Source: Acetobacterium sp965140355
GTDB taxonomy: Bacteria > Bacillota > Clostridia > Eubacteriales > Eubacteriaceae
Length of the DNA stretch: 64,000 nt
Assembly: GCA_965140355.1 (NCBI GenBank)
Contig: OZ223194.1
Span: forward strand, 930,001 to 994,000
Direction of reading: 5' to 3'
Position numbers and translations under genes: made by a program. Positions 36,440 through 45,032 of the stretch are shown piece by piece (the first letter of the stretch is position 1; each line of letters starts with the position of its first letter). The notes under the pieces were generated by a model, which was given only the letters and a program-made list of their open reading frames with translations, was not told where the DNA came from and ran no database searches.

Positions 36440-36847
36440 ATGAATAAATGTGCCTATTGTCATAATGAAATTCACGAACCGCATCCTGTAGTAGCTGGAA
36501 AAAATCAGGATTCGCTGGTTTGTTGCAGCGAATCCTGTGTCAAAAAAGCATTGGCGTTTTACAATTTTTTTGACCGCACGAAAGTACTCTTTTTCATCGG
36601 TCTCAGCTTATTTATGATTTTATTGTTTGGTTCTGTTTTTCTTCTGAGCTTAAAAAACATGTGGCTGGGCAGCCTCTTAATGGGGTCGTCCTTTGGGTTG
36701 CTGGGACTTCTTGTCATCCTCTTCCCCTTTGCCACCCCGCAGACATTTGATTTGCTTGGCATCCAAAAAACAATATCGGTTACGAGGCTGCTTGGTCTTT
36801 TTGTCTTGGCGCTCGGTCCGTTACTTACTTATTGGCTGCGGCTATAG
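36440..36847 (+). CDS. zinc-ribbon membrane protein, unknown function
   Basis: 135 aa from ATG 36440 (AAGGA 9 nt upstream). N-terminal metal-binding part with CAYCHNEIHEPH and VCCSESCVKKA, like a YHS/TRASH-type finger, then three membrane helices (~50-72, ~77-96, ~108-130). I do not recognise a named family. It could be a metal-sensing or membrane-anchoring protein. It stands alone and converges on the lipase gene. Confidence 0.6.
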   Translation: MNKCAYCHNEIHEPHPVVAGKNQDSLVCCSESCVKKALAFYNFFDRTKVLFFIGLSLFMILLFGSVFLLSLKNMWLGSLLMGSSFGLLGLLVILFPFATPQTFDLLGIQKTISVTRLLGLFVLALGPLLTYWLRL

Positions 36848-36942
36848 CAGCTTCAGTCAAACCCTAGCTTTTGATAACCATTGCTTTCATCCTCAGCATC
36901 CTGATGAAAATGAAATATTATCCTTAATTCCGCGGATAATTT

Positions 36943-37770
36943 TTAATTATTTGCCATCGAAGCTGCTAATTCTGACAAGTCAATAACTGCCGGACAAAAT
37001 TCCGGGTTCTGCTCACGCAGGGTTTTGGTGTACTCACTATCCAACTCACCCAATTTTTGAAAATAACAATTGATTCGATGATTTAAAAATAAGTTATTCA
37101 TCTGAAAACTAATCGGCACCGAAAAATCAACATGTTCATAAAATAACCCCTTTTCGGTAAATGGCGGTGGATATTCCGCTGCCGGCAACGTTGGAATAAA
37201 ATCATGGACATTAAAAATCCGGAAGCTGTTTTTAATATATTTATTATAAGCACTGACAAAGTCCGGATCACCCGGTCGACCTGCGGCGTAGGTGTAAACA
37301 ACCAGTTCTTTGTTGGGAACATTAACGGCAATATCTAACGCTGCCATGATCACCAGATCTCCGCCCAGACTATGACCGGTCAGATAAAGTTTTTTATCTT
37401 TCGGAAGTTTCTCAACGCTCTCTATCAACCCGTCGCGCAGCGACTGATAAATCCGAGTAATTCCGCGATGACTGGTCCCGGCATTTTCCACATAAGGAAA
37501 CGGAATCTGAAAAAGATCGAGATCCGAATCCAGATTCGGAACCGAATCCGTTCCGCGAAAAGCCAACACAATCCGATCTTCCGACTCCGCAAAAAAGCCA
37601 AACTTTTCTGCGGTTTTTTCAGTCACCCCTGTTGTCCCTTCAAATGTATGACAAAGTTCAAAGCCACTGGGTAGCTCTAATTTATTTTGATCAAAAAATG
37701 GATACGTCTGATAACAAAATCCTGCCAGTAAAATAGCATCCTGTTTGTTATAAGCTTCACTTGGCTTCAT
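36943..37770 (-). CDS. class 3 lipase-like alpha/beta hydrolase
   Basis: 275 aa. The nucleophile elbow is TGHSLGGDLVIMAAL (Ser ~134), preceded by RIVLAFRGTDS (oxyanion region) and followed by RIFNVHDFIPTLP, which carries the catalytic Asp or its neighbour. A late His in FYEHVDFS could complete the triad. No signal peptide, so it acts inside the cell or is released otherwise. AAGGAG site 7 nt upstream. Confidence 0.83.
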   Translation of the reverse strand: MKPSEAYNKQDAILLAGFCYQTYPFFDQNKLELPSGFELCHTFEGTTGVTEKTAEKFGFFAESEDRIVLAFRGTDSVPNLDSDLDLFQIPFPYVENAGTSHRGITRIYQSLRDGLIESVEKLPKDKKLYLTGHSLGGDLVIMAALDIAVNVPNKELVVYTYAAGRPGDPDFVSAYNKYIKNSFRIFNVHDFIPTLPAAEYPPPFTEKGLFYEHVDFSVPISFQMNNLFLNHRINCYFQKLGELDSEYTKTLREQNPEFCPAVIDLSELAASMANN

Positions 37771-37799
37771 CTTTTTTCTCCTTAACTTTTATAGTAATC

Positions 37800-37895
37800 A
37801 TGGCTTTGTGATCCCTTCTCAGCACCAATTTGTAACGTGTCGGCGAACGGTCTGACAGACAATGCGAAAATCATTTCATGCAAAACTGATCTCAA
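37800..37895 (+). repeat. TTGCGAAA repeat family, copy D (diverged)
   Basis: Shares TTTGTAACGTGTCGGCGAAC and the GCGAAAATCATTTCATGCAAAACTG segment with the middle and right half of the full copy at 63792-63989, with a shortened central hairpin. Between the lipase and rsgA genes. Confidence 0.5.
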
Positions 37896-37929
37896 AACTT
37901 ACGATCGTTTCGTGATTACTTATTTAGGA

Positions 37930-39024
37930 TCATTTATGCTTCTTCTTATTTCTGGCATAGCTCAGGGCCTGTTTCATTTCTCCTTTACTGCCAAACATTT
38001 TTTTTATTTTCGCTGCTTCCAACTGTCGATAATTAAGGCCTTCGTAGTCCATTTCAGTTTGAAGTTTACGATAGTTATCAAACCGCTTTTGAGGCAAACT
38101 TCCGGCTTCAACGGCGGCTCTCACGGCACAACCCGGTTCGCTGGTATGAGTACAATCCCGAAACCGACACTTTTCGGCCAGTTCTTCAATATCCTCAAAA
38201 GACTTCGACAGATTAGCATGATCCAGATGAAGTTCCCGCATGCCAGGCGTATCGATCACAACACCGCCAGTGGGCAACAACAAAAGCTGCCGATGGGTCG
38301 TGGTATGTCGGCCCCGATCATCATTCCGAAGATCATTGGTCTGAAGTCGGTCTTCACCCAGAAGCCGGTTAATGATGGTGGATTTTCCCACTCCTGATGA
38401 GCCCAGAAAAACAATTGTTTTTCCCGGCGACAAATAAGCGGCAATCTCGTCATAACCACGGTTATCTTGACTGGAACAAATCACGACATCAGTCCCCACC
38501 CGAACCGCAGAAATTTGATTGAGTCGTTCGGCCAGATTATCACATAAATCGGCCTTAGTCAGGACAATTACCGGCCTGGCCATGCTGTCCCAGGCCACCG
38601 AAAGGTAACGCTCCAGCCGACGTAAATTAAAATCGGCATTTAAAGACATGCAAATAAACACCAGCTCAAAATTTGCTGCCACTATTTGAATCCCATTGCC
38701 AGTTCCCGCCGCCTTTCGCTCAAATAAGCTTTTGCGGCTTAAAACATGGTGAATCACGGCATTGCCAGCGCTTTCCTCGGTCCGATCAATCATCACCCAG
38801 TCACCAACAACCGGAAAAGCCGTATTGTCATCGGCCGCAAACGCAAATTTCCCGGAAACCTCTGCCAGCAACTCACCCTTTTCGGCGATCACCTTATACA
38901 ATTCACGATGTTGTTCGCTCACCCGGGCAACAAACAAGTTGCTATAACCGTTTGCTTCTTCTTTAAACTGCTCAGTCAATCCATAGTTTTCCAAATTTAT
39001 TTTATCCAAAACATGATTATTCAT
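37930..39024 (-). CDS. rsgA: ribosome small-subunit-dependent GTPase A
   Basis: 364 aa from ATG 39024 (GGAGG 6 nt upstream). A circularly permuted GTPase: N-terminal OB fold, G4 LTKADLCDN, then G1 LGSSGVGKSTIINRLLG, G3 DTPGMREL and the C-terminal zinc motif CRFRDCTHTSEPGCAV. The RGRHTTTHRQ switch I is intact. It helps late 30S ribosome maturation. Usually it is near rpe/thiN or prkC; here it is alone, downstream of a short leader ORF, and may be a second paralogue. Confidence 0.92.
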   Translation of the reverse strand: MNNHVLDKINLENYGLTEQFKEEANGYSNLFVARVSEQHRELYKVIAEKGELLAEVSGKFAFAADDNTAFPVVGDWVMIDRTEESAGNAVIHHVLSRKSLFERKAAGTGNGIQIVAANFELVFICMSLNADFNLRRLERYLSVAWDSMARPVIVLTKADLCDNLAERLNQISAVRVGTDVVICSSQDNRGYDEIAAYLSPGKTIVFLGSSGVGKSTIINRLLGEDRLQTNDLRNDDRGRHTTTHRQLLLLPTGGVVIDTPGMRELHLDHANLSKSFEDIEELAEKCRFRDCTHTSEPGCAVRAAVEAGSLPQKRFDNYRKLQTEMDYEGLNYRQLEAAKIKKMFGSKGEMKQALSYARNKKKHK

Positions 39025-39070
39025 TTTTTTCCTCCAAATTTTGTATTGATCCGATTGGAGGGTCAAAGGA

Positions 39071-39130
39071 TTATTGTATTTCTTTGCCCTCCGGCATCAC
39101 TACACTATCCATTTTGTTATTATTTTTCAT
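39071..39130 (-). CDS. 19-codon leader ORF upstream of rsgA
   Basis: MKNNNKMDSVVMPEGKEIQ, ATG at 39128-39130 with AGAAGGAG 5-6 nt upstream. Its 3' part lies in a hairpin: CTTTGCCCTCC (39082-39092) pairs with GGAGGGTCAAAG (39057-39068). Translation of this ORF would disturb the hairpin, a set-up for attenuation of rsgA. Too short to judge by sequence alone. Confidence 0.4.
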   Translation of the reverse strand: MKNNNKMDSVVMPEGKEIQ

Positions 39131-39387
39131 AAATTCTCCTTCTTTTTTAAGTTATCAATCATTTCGGGGTGTTAATAGAAACCTATCTTCATAACAACAC
39201 CATCCTGTTTATCATTGTAAATGATTCTTTTTAAGTTAGTCAAGAAAAGAAATGTATTATGCCCAAAAATTCTGATGTGAACCGATTTTTCAGAGAACTA
39301 TCAATAAAAGTGTCTTAAGACAGTATTCTTGATTTATTTTCTAACGCCTGTTAATTATATTACCATCTCATTAAAAAATATTTATGC

Positions 39388-39437
39388 TTGACTCAAGCCA
39401 ATTTATCCGTTATAACATATAATATATTTCATAACGG
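39388..39437 (+). promoter_or_regulatory. promoter and candidate operator of the second XRE-cupin gene
   Basis: TTGACT (39388-39393), 17-nt spacer, TATAAC (39411-39416). CCGTTAT (39407-39413) and ATAACGG (39431-39437) form an inverted repeat that overlaps the -10 box and the ribosome binding region, suited to autorepression. Confidence 0.6.
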
Positions 39438-39447
39438 AGATTTGAAC

Positions 39448-40023
39448 ATGGATGACTTAAAATCAATAATCATTGAACGAATGAAGCTAGTCCGTAGCAG
39501 CCGACAATTAAACTTAGCCGAAGCCGCAGAACTCACAGGAATCAGCAAAGCCATGCTGAGCCAAATTGAACGTGGGCAATCCATGCCCACCATCACAACC
39601 CTCTGGAAAATTTCAACTGGGTACAAGATTCCTTTGACTTATTTCTTAGAAAAAGAGAAAAACACCTGCACCAAAATTGATATTTTAAAAACAACTCCAA
39701 TCTATGCTGAAAATCAAAAAATGCGAACATACCCCCTATTCGCTTATAATCCTACTCAAAATTTTGAAATGCTCTACATCGAATTTGATCCGGGTTGTGT
39801 CCACGAGTCACCAAAGCACATGCGTGGTGTCGAAGAATATATCTTTATCGAAAGCGGACATTTGGACCTATCCATGGCCGCCGATCGAGTCACGTTATCG
39901 GAAAAGCAATGTTTTCGGTTTAACGCGGATGTCCGTCATTGCTATACCAATTCATCACAAACGGTGTGCAGTATTCTGAACACTATTTTCTATCCGACTC
40001 TTTCCCCGCTGAAACAATCGTGA
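39448..40023 (+). CDS. XRE-family regulator with cupin domain
   Basis: 191 aa from ATG 39448 (CGGAG 9 nt upstream). HTH at ~9-62 (LNLAEAAELTGISKAMLSQIERGQSMPTI) and a C-terminal cupin (CVHESPKHMRGVEEYIFIESG...FRFNADVRHCY). It overlaps the DMT transporter gene by one base, so the two are translated together. Same domain make-up as the regulator at 28950-29516, but the two sequences differ clearly. Confidence 0.87.
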   Translation: MDDLKSIIIERMKLVRSSRQLNLAEAAELTGISKAMLSQIERGQSMPTITTLWKISTGYKIPLTYFLEKEKNTCTKIDILKTTPIYAENQKMRTYPLFAYNPTQNFEMLYIEFDPGCVHESPKHMRGVEEYIFIESGHLDLSMAADRVTLSEKQCFRFNADVRHCYTNSSQTVCSILNTIFYPTLSPLKQS

Positions 40024-40928
40024 TGAATATGAAAAAAGCTTTTTTATTTGGTATTCTCGGCTCATTTTTTTTCGCCTTTACGTTTGTCCTCAATCGCAAT
40101 ATGAGTTTATCCGGAGGAAGCTGGATATGGAGTGCCAGCCTCCGTTACCTATTTACATTTCCAATAATGGCCGTGATCATTTGGAAAAAACATGGTTTCG
40201 GACATGTTCATCAGGTTATTGCTCAAAGTCCCCAAGACTGGCTTATTTGGAGCACTGTTGGTTTCGGTCTTTTTTATGCCCCGCTTTCCTACGCTGGCGA
40301 TTATGGCGAATCCTGGCTCATTGCCGCGTCCTGGCAGGTAACAATTGTAATGGGTGTATTAACAGCGCCTTTATTTCATCAACGTATCCCCATTAAAAAT
40401 TTATGTGCTTCCGGGGTCATCCTAATTGGTGTTTTTCTTTTACAATCCCGCAATATCATTAATTCGGAGCTAAATATGGTACTATTGACCTTGTTGCCGA
40501 TCCTTGTCGCCGCTCTCGCTTATCCCTTAGGCAATCGAAAAATCATGGCCCTCAATGCGGCTCAATTGTCTACGATTGAACGAACTTATGCCATGACCTT
40601 ATGTAGTTTGCCGTTCTGGGGGATCTTGTCGGTATTCGGCCTTGTCACGGTCGGTCTGCCTTCGCTTGAACAATCATTTCAGGCTTTTTGTGTTGCTCTC
40701 TTTTCAGGTATTTTTGCCACCCTGATGTTTTTCAAAGCCACTGATTTAGTAAAATCAAATCAAAAACAATTGGCCGTAATCGAATCAACGCAGTCCGGCG
40801 AAGTGATTTTTACACTCTTAGGCAGTACCCTTTTTTTAGGTGATGCACTGCCCGACTACTGGGGCGCTATTGGTATTTTACTAATTATATTTGGCATGAT
40901 TATTAACAGCCGATTGTCAAACAAGTAA
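40023..40928 (+). CDS. DMT-family multidrug-efflux-type transporter
   Basis: 301 aa with about ten membrane helices, starting MNMKKAFLFGILGSFFFAFTF. It has the NRNMSLSGGSWIWSASLRY segment and ESTQSGEVIFTLLGSTLFLGD late, as in the EmrE-like (PF13536) branch of DMT carriers. Export of a small molecule sensed by the cupin regulator is likely. ATG overlaps the regulator's TGA (TGATG). Confidence 0.85.
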   Translation: MNMKKAFLFGILGSFFFAFTFVLNRNMSLSGGSWIWSASLRYLFTFPIMAVIIWKKHGFGHVHQVIAQSPQDWLIWSTVGFGLFYAPLSYAGDYGESWLIAASWQVTIVMGVLTAPLFHQRIPIKNLCASGVILIGVFLLQSRNIINSELNMVLLTLLPILVAALAYPLGNRKIMALNAAQLSTIERTYAMTLCSLPFWGILSVFGLVTVGLPSLEQSFQAFCVALFSGIFATLMFFKATDLVKSNQKQLAVIESTQSGEVIFTLLGSTLFLGDALPDYWGAIGILLIIFGMIINSRLSNK

Positions 40929-40991
40929 TCGTCCCAGCGCATTTCAGTCGCTCAATTTTCACAAATTTTTCCTTATTCATATCTTTGTGAT

Positions 40992-43310
40992 TTACGTTTG
41001 GCTTTTAATGGCGCGCCAAACCTTTTCCGGAGTTGCCGGAATACTTAATTCCTCAGGATACCGCCCCAGCGAACACAACGCATCAATAATTGCTAAAAAC
41101 ATCGCTTCGCCATAAACAAAAGGTGGCTCCCCAATTGCTTTTGAGCGTTTAATTCCCACTGTATTAAAACTGCCTGCCAGCAATTCGATGTTCAATTCCT
41201 CGGGGATATCACCAATGGTAGGGATCTTATAGGTCGCCGGGGAACTGCTGAGCAGTTTTCCACTCTCACTATAGACCAGTTCTTCGGTGGTAGCCCAACC
41301 GATTCCCTGAGCAAAAGCACCTTCAATCTGACCGACATCAACCATTGGGTTAATGCTGCTGCCGCAATCATGAATAATATGCGCCCGCTCTAACGTCGTC
41401 TGCCCTGTTAATAAATCCACCGTTACCTCACAGACTGCCGCCCCGAATGCATAATACAAAAACGGGTTTCCTTGCCCTGTATCGCGGTCGAAATAAATTC
41501 CCGGCGAAGCATAAAAGCCATGCGCCGATAAATCAACTCGTTCAAAATAAGCCGTTCTCACCAAATCTTTAAAGGTGGTCAGGGGCTTTTCATAATCGCT
41601 TTTGCCGGCGTTTACCGGGTAGATCACACCATTTTCAAAACTTACATCGGCTTTTTGATATAATTTCAACACTAACGCTCTTAGCCGTTTCATAATCGCT
41701 AACGAGGCGTTTTCAACCGCCTGGCCATTTAGATCGCAACCTGACGATGCTGCGGTCGGCGAGGTATTGGCAACGCGTTTGGTATTATTACTTTCAATGC
41801 GAATGTTTGCTAACGATACGCCAAAGTTGGTGGCGGCAATCTGAGCAATCTTGGTGTTAACCTCCTGCCCCATCTCGACCGCTCCATGGGTGATCGAGAC
41901 AGAACCATCCAGATAAACGTGGACCAGCGCACTCCCCTGATTCAAATGCGCGGCGGTAAAGGAAATCCCAAATTTAACCGGCGTCATTCCCAAACCTTTT
42001 TTATAATAGTGATTGGTGTCGTTAAAAACGGCAATCTGCTTTTTACGTTCATCCCAGTGGCTGTCTTTTCTTAGTTTAACCAAAACCTTTTCCACCTGCT
42101 CCGCCGCCAATATGGCTTCTCCATAAGGTGCGATCGCGCCTTTTTGATACCTGTTTTTCATTTTGATATCATAGGGGTCCAGACCTAATGTATCTGCGAT
42201 TCTCTGAATCACACTCTCAATCACCAAAATTCCCTGCGGACCACCAAACCCCCTGAAGGCTGTGGCGGGATGCAAATTGGTTTGACAGGGTCTGCCAATA
42301 ATGCGGATGTTTTCAATGTCATAACAGTTTTCGGCATGAAGCATCGCCCGTTCCAATACCGAGGTACTAACATCGGCAACCGCTCCGCAGTTAGAATTAA
42401 GTTCCACCGCATAAGCGAAAATCTTACCGCTATCGTCAAACGCCACCTGATAATCACTTTCAAAAGCATGTCGTTTACCGGTACATAACATATCCTCATC
42501 TCTGGTCAAACAAAGCTCGGTTGGCCGCCCGGTATGAAAAGCTGCCAGTGCTGCTATACAAGCCCAAACCGTCGCCTGGGATTCCTTGCCGCCAAACCCG
42601 CCGCCCAGCCGTTTAATATCGACCGTAATCTGATGTTGCGCAACGCCCAGCACATTGGCGACCATCCGTTGAATTTCATTGGGATTCTGCGAGGAGCAAT
42701 TGATCGTGATCGCGCCGTTATCTTCGGGGATTGCCAAGATACATTGAGTCTCCAGATAAAAATGTTCTTGTCCCTCATTTCGGACGACCCCGGTCAGATA
42801 ATGGGGACAATCGGCAAAAACATTTTCCACATCGCCCCGCTCAATTTTTCGAACCGGTCCAACAAACTGATTTCTTTCCAAAGCGTCTGCGATTGTTAAT
42901 ACCGGGGATTCTTCTTCCAGTTGCAATTCGATTTGACGCAGTGCTGCCGCGGCTTGCTCATTACTTTCGGCTACCACCAACGCTATCGGTTCGCCAACAA
43001 ACTGAACATGGCCTGGGGCCAGACAAACTTCATCCTGAATAATTCCGCCAATCTGGTTTTCGCCGGGAATATCCGCGGCTGTTAAAACGGCCACAACGCC
43101 GGGCATCGTTTTGGCTTTTTCGCTGTTAATCGCAACAATTTTTGCTTTCGCCAGAGGACTTGGCAAGATTTTTACATATAAAAGGTGCCGCGGTTTAGGG
43201 AGATCGTCAATAAATTGCGACCGTCCGGTCACATGGCCCCGTCCACTTAAATGCCAAGGCGACGTCCCCACCTGACCCCACTGTGAAGGGCTTGTTTCTT
43301 CATGCTTCAT
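40992..43310 (-). CDS. xdhB: xanthine dehydrogenase-family molybdopterin-binding subunit
   Basis: 772 aa. N-terminal aldehyde-oxidase-like domain (GRGHVTGRSQFIDDLP), central GGGFGGKES molybdopterin contact, TAFRGFGGPQG (the Arg that binds purine in xanthine dehydrogenases) and the catalytic Glu in SKAIGEPPFVYGEA. So a purine-type hydroxylase is likely, although other N-heterocycles cannot be excluded. Its ATG overlaps the stop of the FeS/FAD subunit by 4 bp. No third subunit or XdhC-type maturation gene is next to it. Confidence 0.87.
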   Translation of the reverse strand: MKHEETSPSQWGQVGTSPWHLSGRGHVTGRSQFIDDLPKPRHLLYVKILPSPLAKAKIVAINSEKAKTMPGVVAVLTAADIPGENQIGGIIQDEVCLAPGHVQFVGEPIALVVAESNEQAAAALRQIELQLEEESPVLTIADALERNQFVGPVRKIERGDVENVFADCPHYLTGVVRNEGQEHFYLETQCILAIPEDNGAITINCSSQNPNEIQRMVANVLGVAQHQITVDIKRLGGGFGGKESQATVWACIAALAAFHTGRPTELCLTRDEDMLCTGKRHAFESDYQVAFDDSGKIFAYAVELNSNCGAVADVSTSVLERAMLHAENCYDIENIRIIGRPCQTNLHPATAFRGFGGPQGILVIESVIQRIADTLGLDPYDIKMKNRYQKGAIAPYGEAILAAEQVEKVLVKLRKDSHWDERKKQIAVFNDTNHYYKKGLGMTPVKFGISFTAAHLNQGSALVHVYLDGSVSITHGAVEMGQEVNTKIAQIAATNFGVSLANIRIESNNTKRVANTSPTAASSGCDLNGQAVENASLAIMKRLRALVLKLYQKADVSFENGVIYPVNAGKSDYEKPLTTFKDLVRTAYFERVDLSAHGFYASPGIYFDRDTGQGNPFLYYAFGAAVCEVTVDLLTGQTTLERAHIIHDCGSSINPMVDVGQIEGAFAQGIGWATTEELVYSESGKLLSSSPATYKIPTIGDIPEELNIELLAGSFNTVGIKRSKAIGEPPFVYGEAMFLAIIDALCSLGRYPEELSIPATPEKVWRAIKSQT

Positions 43311-44770
43311 AACACCTTACCTCCTGACTTTTTTTGATAGGCCAGATAATGTTTCATTAACAGATTCTGCATCAGCGCCTGACGATATTCAGCACTACTT
43401 CTGACATCTCCAATCGGGGTTGCCTCGGTACTGATTACTGCAAACGCCCCTAAAAAAGTTGCTTCATTCATTTCCTTGCCAACCAGATAATGGGAAGTTT
43501 TCGGCAAATAAAGCGTCGTTTCTCCAACCCCACCGCAAGCGATATGGGCTTTTGTAATCGTTCCCTTTTCTACTTTTAGGGCAATTGCCGAATTAACGGC
43601 CGAAATATCCACTGCTTTTCTTTTGCTGGCTTTTTCAAAATTAATAAAATCATAATCGCCTAACGAAACAACGATATCAGCGACCCACTCCGTCTGTTTA
43701 TTTTCAGTTTTTTTATACCCATGAAAAAAATCTCTAATCGCAATGTTTCGCTCACCCTCGAGCCCTTTTAAGGTAATTCGCGCATCCATAACCATCAATA
43801 ACGGTACGGTATCGGCAACCGGCGACGCATTTACGATATTTCCGGCCATTGTCGCTGTCGAACGCACTTGCTCCGAACACATCTTTTTTACCACCGCCGC
43901 CAATTCCGGAAATACCTCTGTCGTCTCATCGATAATCCGCGAAAGCGACACCCCACCGCCAATGATGAGAGTTTTTGTTTCTTTATCATAATTATAACCA
44001 ATCGTTTGCAAAGTAGTGATTCTGCTTAAATCCAGTAATAACCGATAGTGCTGATGCCTTTTTTTAATCCCCACCACCACATCACTACCGCCGTTAAGAT
44101 AACAAAAATCATTTTGATTGATTAATTCTTGATGGCTGTCTAAAAACGCTTTCAGATGTTGCTCCGAAACGGGCGCATAATAGGCGTTACTGCCATCATC
44201 GATAAAGATATCCTCAGGAACCAAAGCAAGCTGCTTAACTTCGGTTGCCGCTAAATAGCTAGGTCTGATTTCTTTCGCCGCGCTTGACAGCTCGGCCAGA
44301 TAATCCGGCACTTTACGAATCGAAGCATAACCGGTGCAGCGGCAAAGATTACCTTCTAAATAACGATTAAATTCGGCCTTGGTCGGATGGCTTTGTTCCA
44401 GATAAAGCGCCAGAATGGAGAGACTGACTCCCGGGGTACAAAATCCGCATTGAGTGGCGTGGGCATTAAGGATCGCTTCTTGAATGGGATGCAGTTTATC
44501 TTTTTCGGCCATCCCCTCAATTGTGATCAAGTGTTTTCCTTCCAGTTTAGCCGCCAGATATAAACATCCCGCAACCGCTTTATAATGAACCTGTCCCGCT
44601 CTAACCGCGCCGATTACCACCGTACAAGCTCCGCAGTCGCCTTCCCCGCAACCTTCTTTGATGCCGTTTAGTTCAAAATTATTACGCAGTAATTCCAGTA
44701 CCGTCGTTTCAGCTTTTACCTCAATTTCTTTTCGCTTTCCATTTAGAAAGAAGTGAATTATCTCCTTCAT
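43307..44770 (-). CDS. xdhA: xanthine dehydrogenase fused FeS/FAD subunit
   Basis: 487 aa from ATG 44770, chosen for GAGGG close upstream; other in-frame starts lie at 44782 and 44821. The N-terminal [2Fe-2S] ferredoxin domain has GCGEGDCGACTVV, then the second cluster domain CGFCTPG...CRCTGY. The C-terminal FAD-binding part has LNGGSDVVVGIKKRH and TATMAGNIVNASPVADT. FeS and FAD parts are often separate genes; here they are one chain. Partner of the molybdenum subunit. Confidence 0.87.
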   Translation of the reverse strand: MKEIIHFFLNGKRKEIEVKAETTVLELLRNNFELNGIKEGCGEGDCGACTVVIGAVRAGQVHYKAVAGCLYLAAKLEGKHLITIEGMAEKDKLHPIQEAILNAHATQCGFCTPGVSLSILALYLEQSHPTKAEFNRYLEGNLCRCTGYASIRKVPDYLAELSSAAKEIRPSYLAATEVKQLALVPEDIFIDDGSNAYYAPVSEQHLKAFLDSHQELINQNDFCYLNGGSDVVVGIKKRHQHYRLLLDLSRITTLQTIGYNYDKETKTLIIGGGVSLSRIIDETTEVFPELAAVVKKMCSEQVRSTATMAGNIVNASPVADTVPLLMVMDARITLKGLEGERNIAIRDFFHGYKKTENKQTEWVADIVVSLGDYDFINFEKASKRKAVDISAVNSAIALKVEKGTITKAHIACGGVGETTLYLPKTSHYLVGKEMNEATFLGAFAVISTEATPIGDVRSSAEYRQALMQNLLMKHYLAYQKKSGGKVL

Positions 44771-45032
44771 CTTTGCCCTCATTCCTTTCTTTTGTTTAAA
44801 ACCCCAAAAGGCCTGAACCACCTGATCGTTTGGCTTTCGTCGTCTGATATTTTTATCAGTATATCACATTTTCAAATCATCACAATAAAAACCGCTCGAC
44901 ATCTGCATAACTATTCAACTAAATAGAATTACCGCTAAAGATCCCAGCCCCAATGGTGACGACCGCATTTTTATTCCCTTCAAGAAACACCTAAACAATG
45001 GCTCCTCACTAGTGATAAAGGCCTCATTATCG

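Noticed and set aside
37837..38397. 186-codon plus-strand frame opposite rsgA
   Set aside because: Overlaps the GTPase motifs of rsgA and starts within a repeat copy.
44822..45032. Purine riboswitch before the xanthine dehydrogenase operon
   Set aside because: No conserved purine-aptamer core could be found in the leader.
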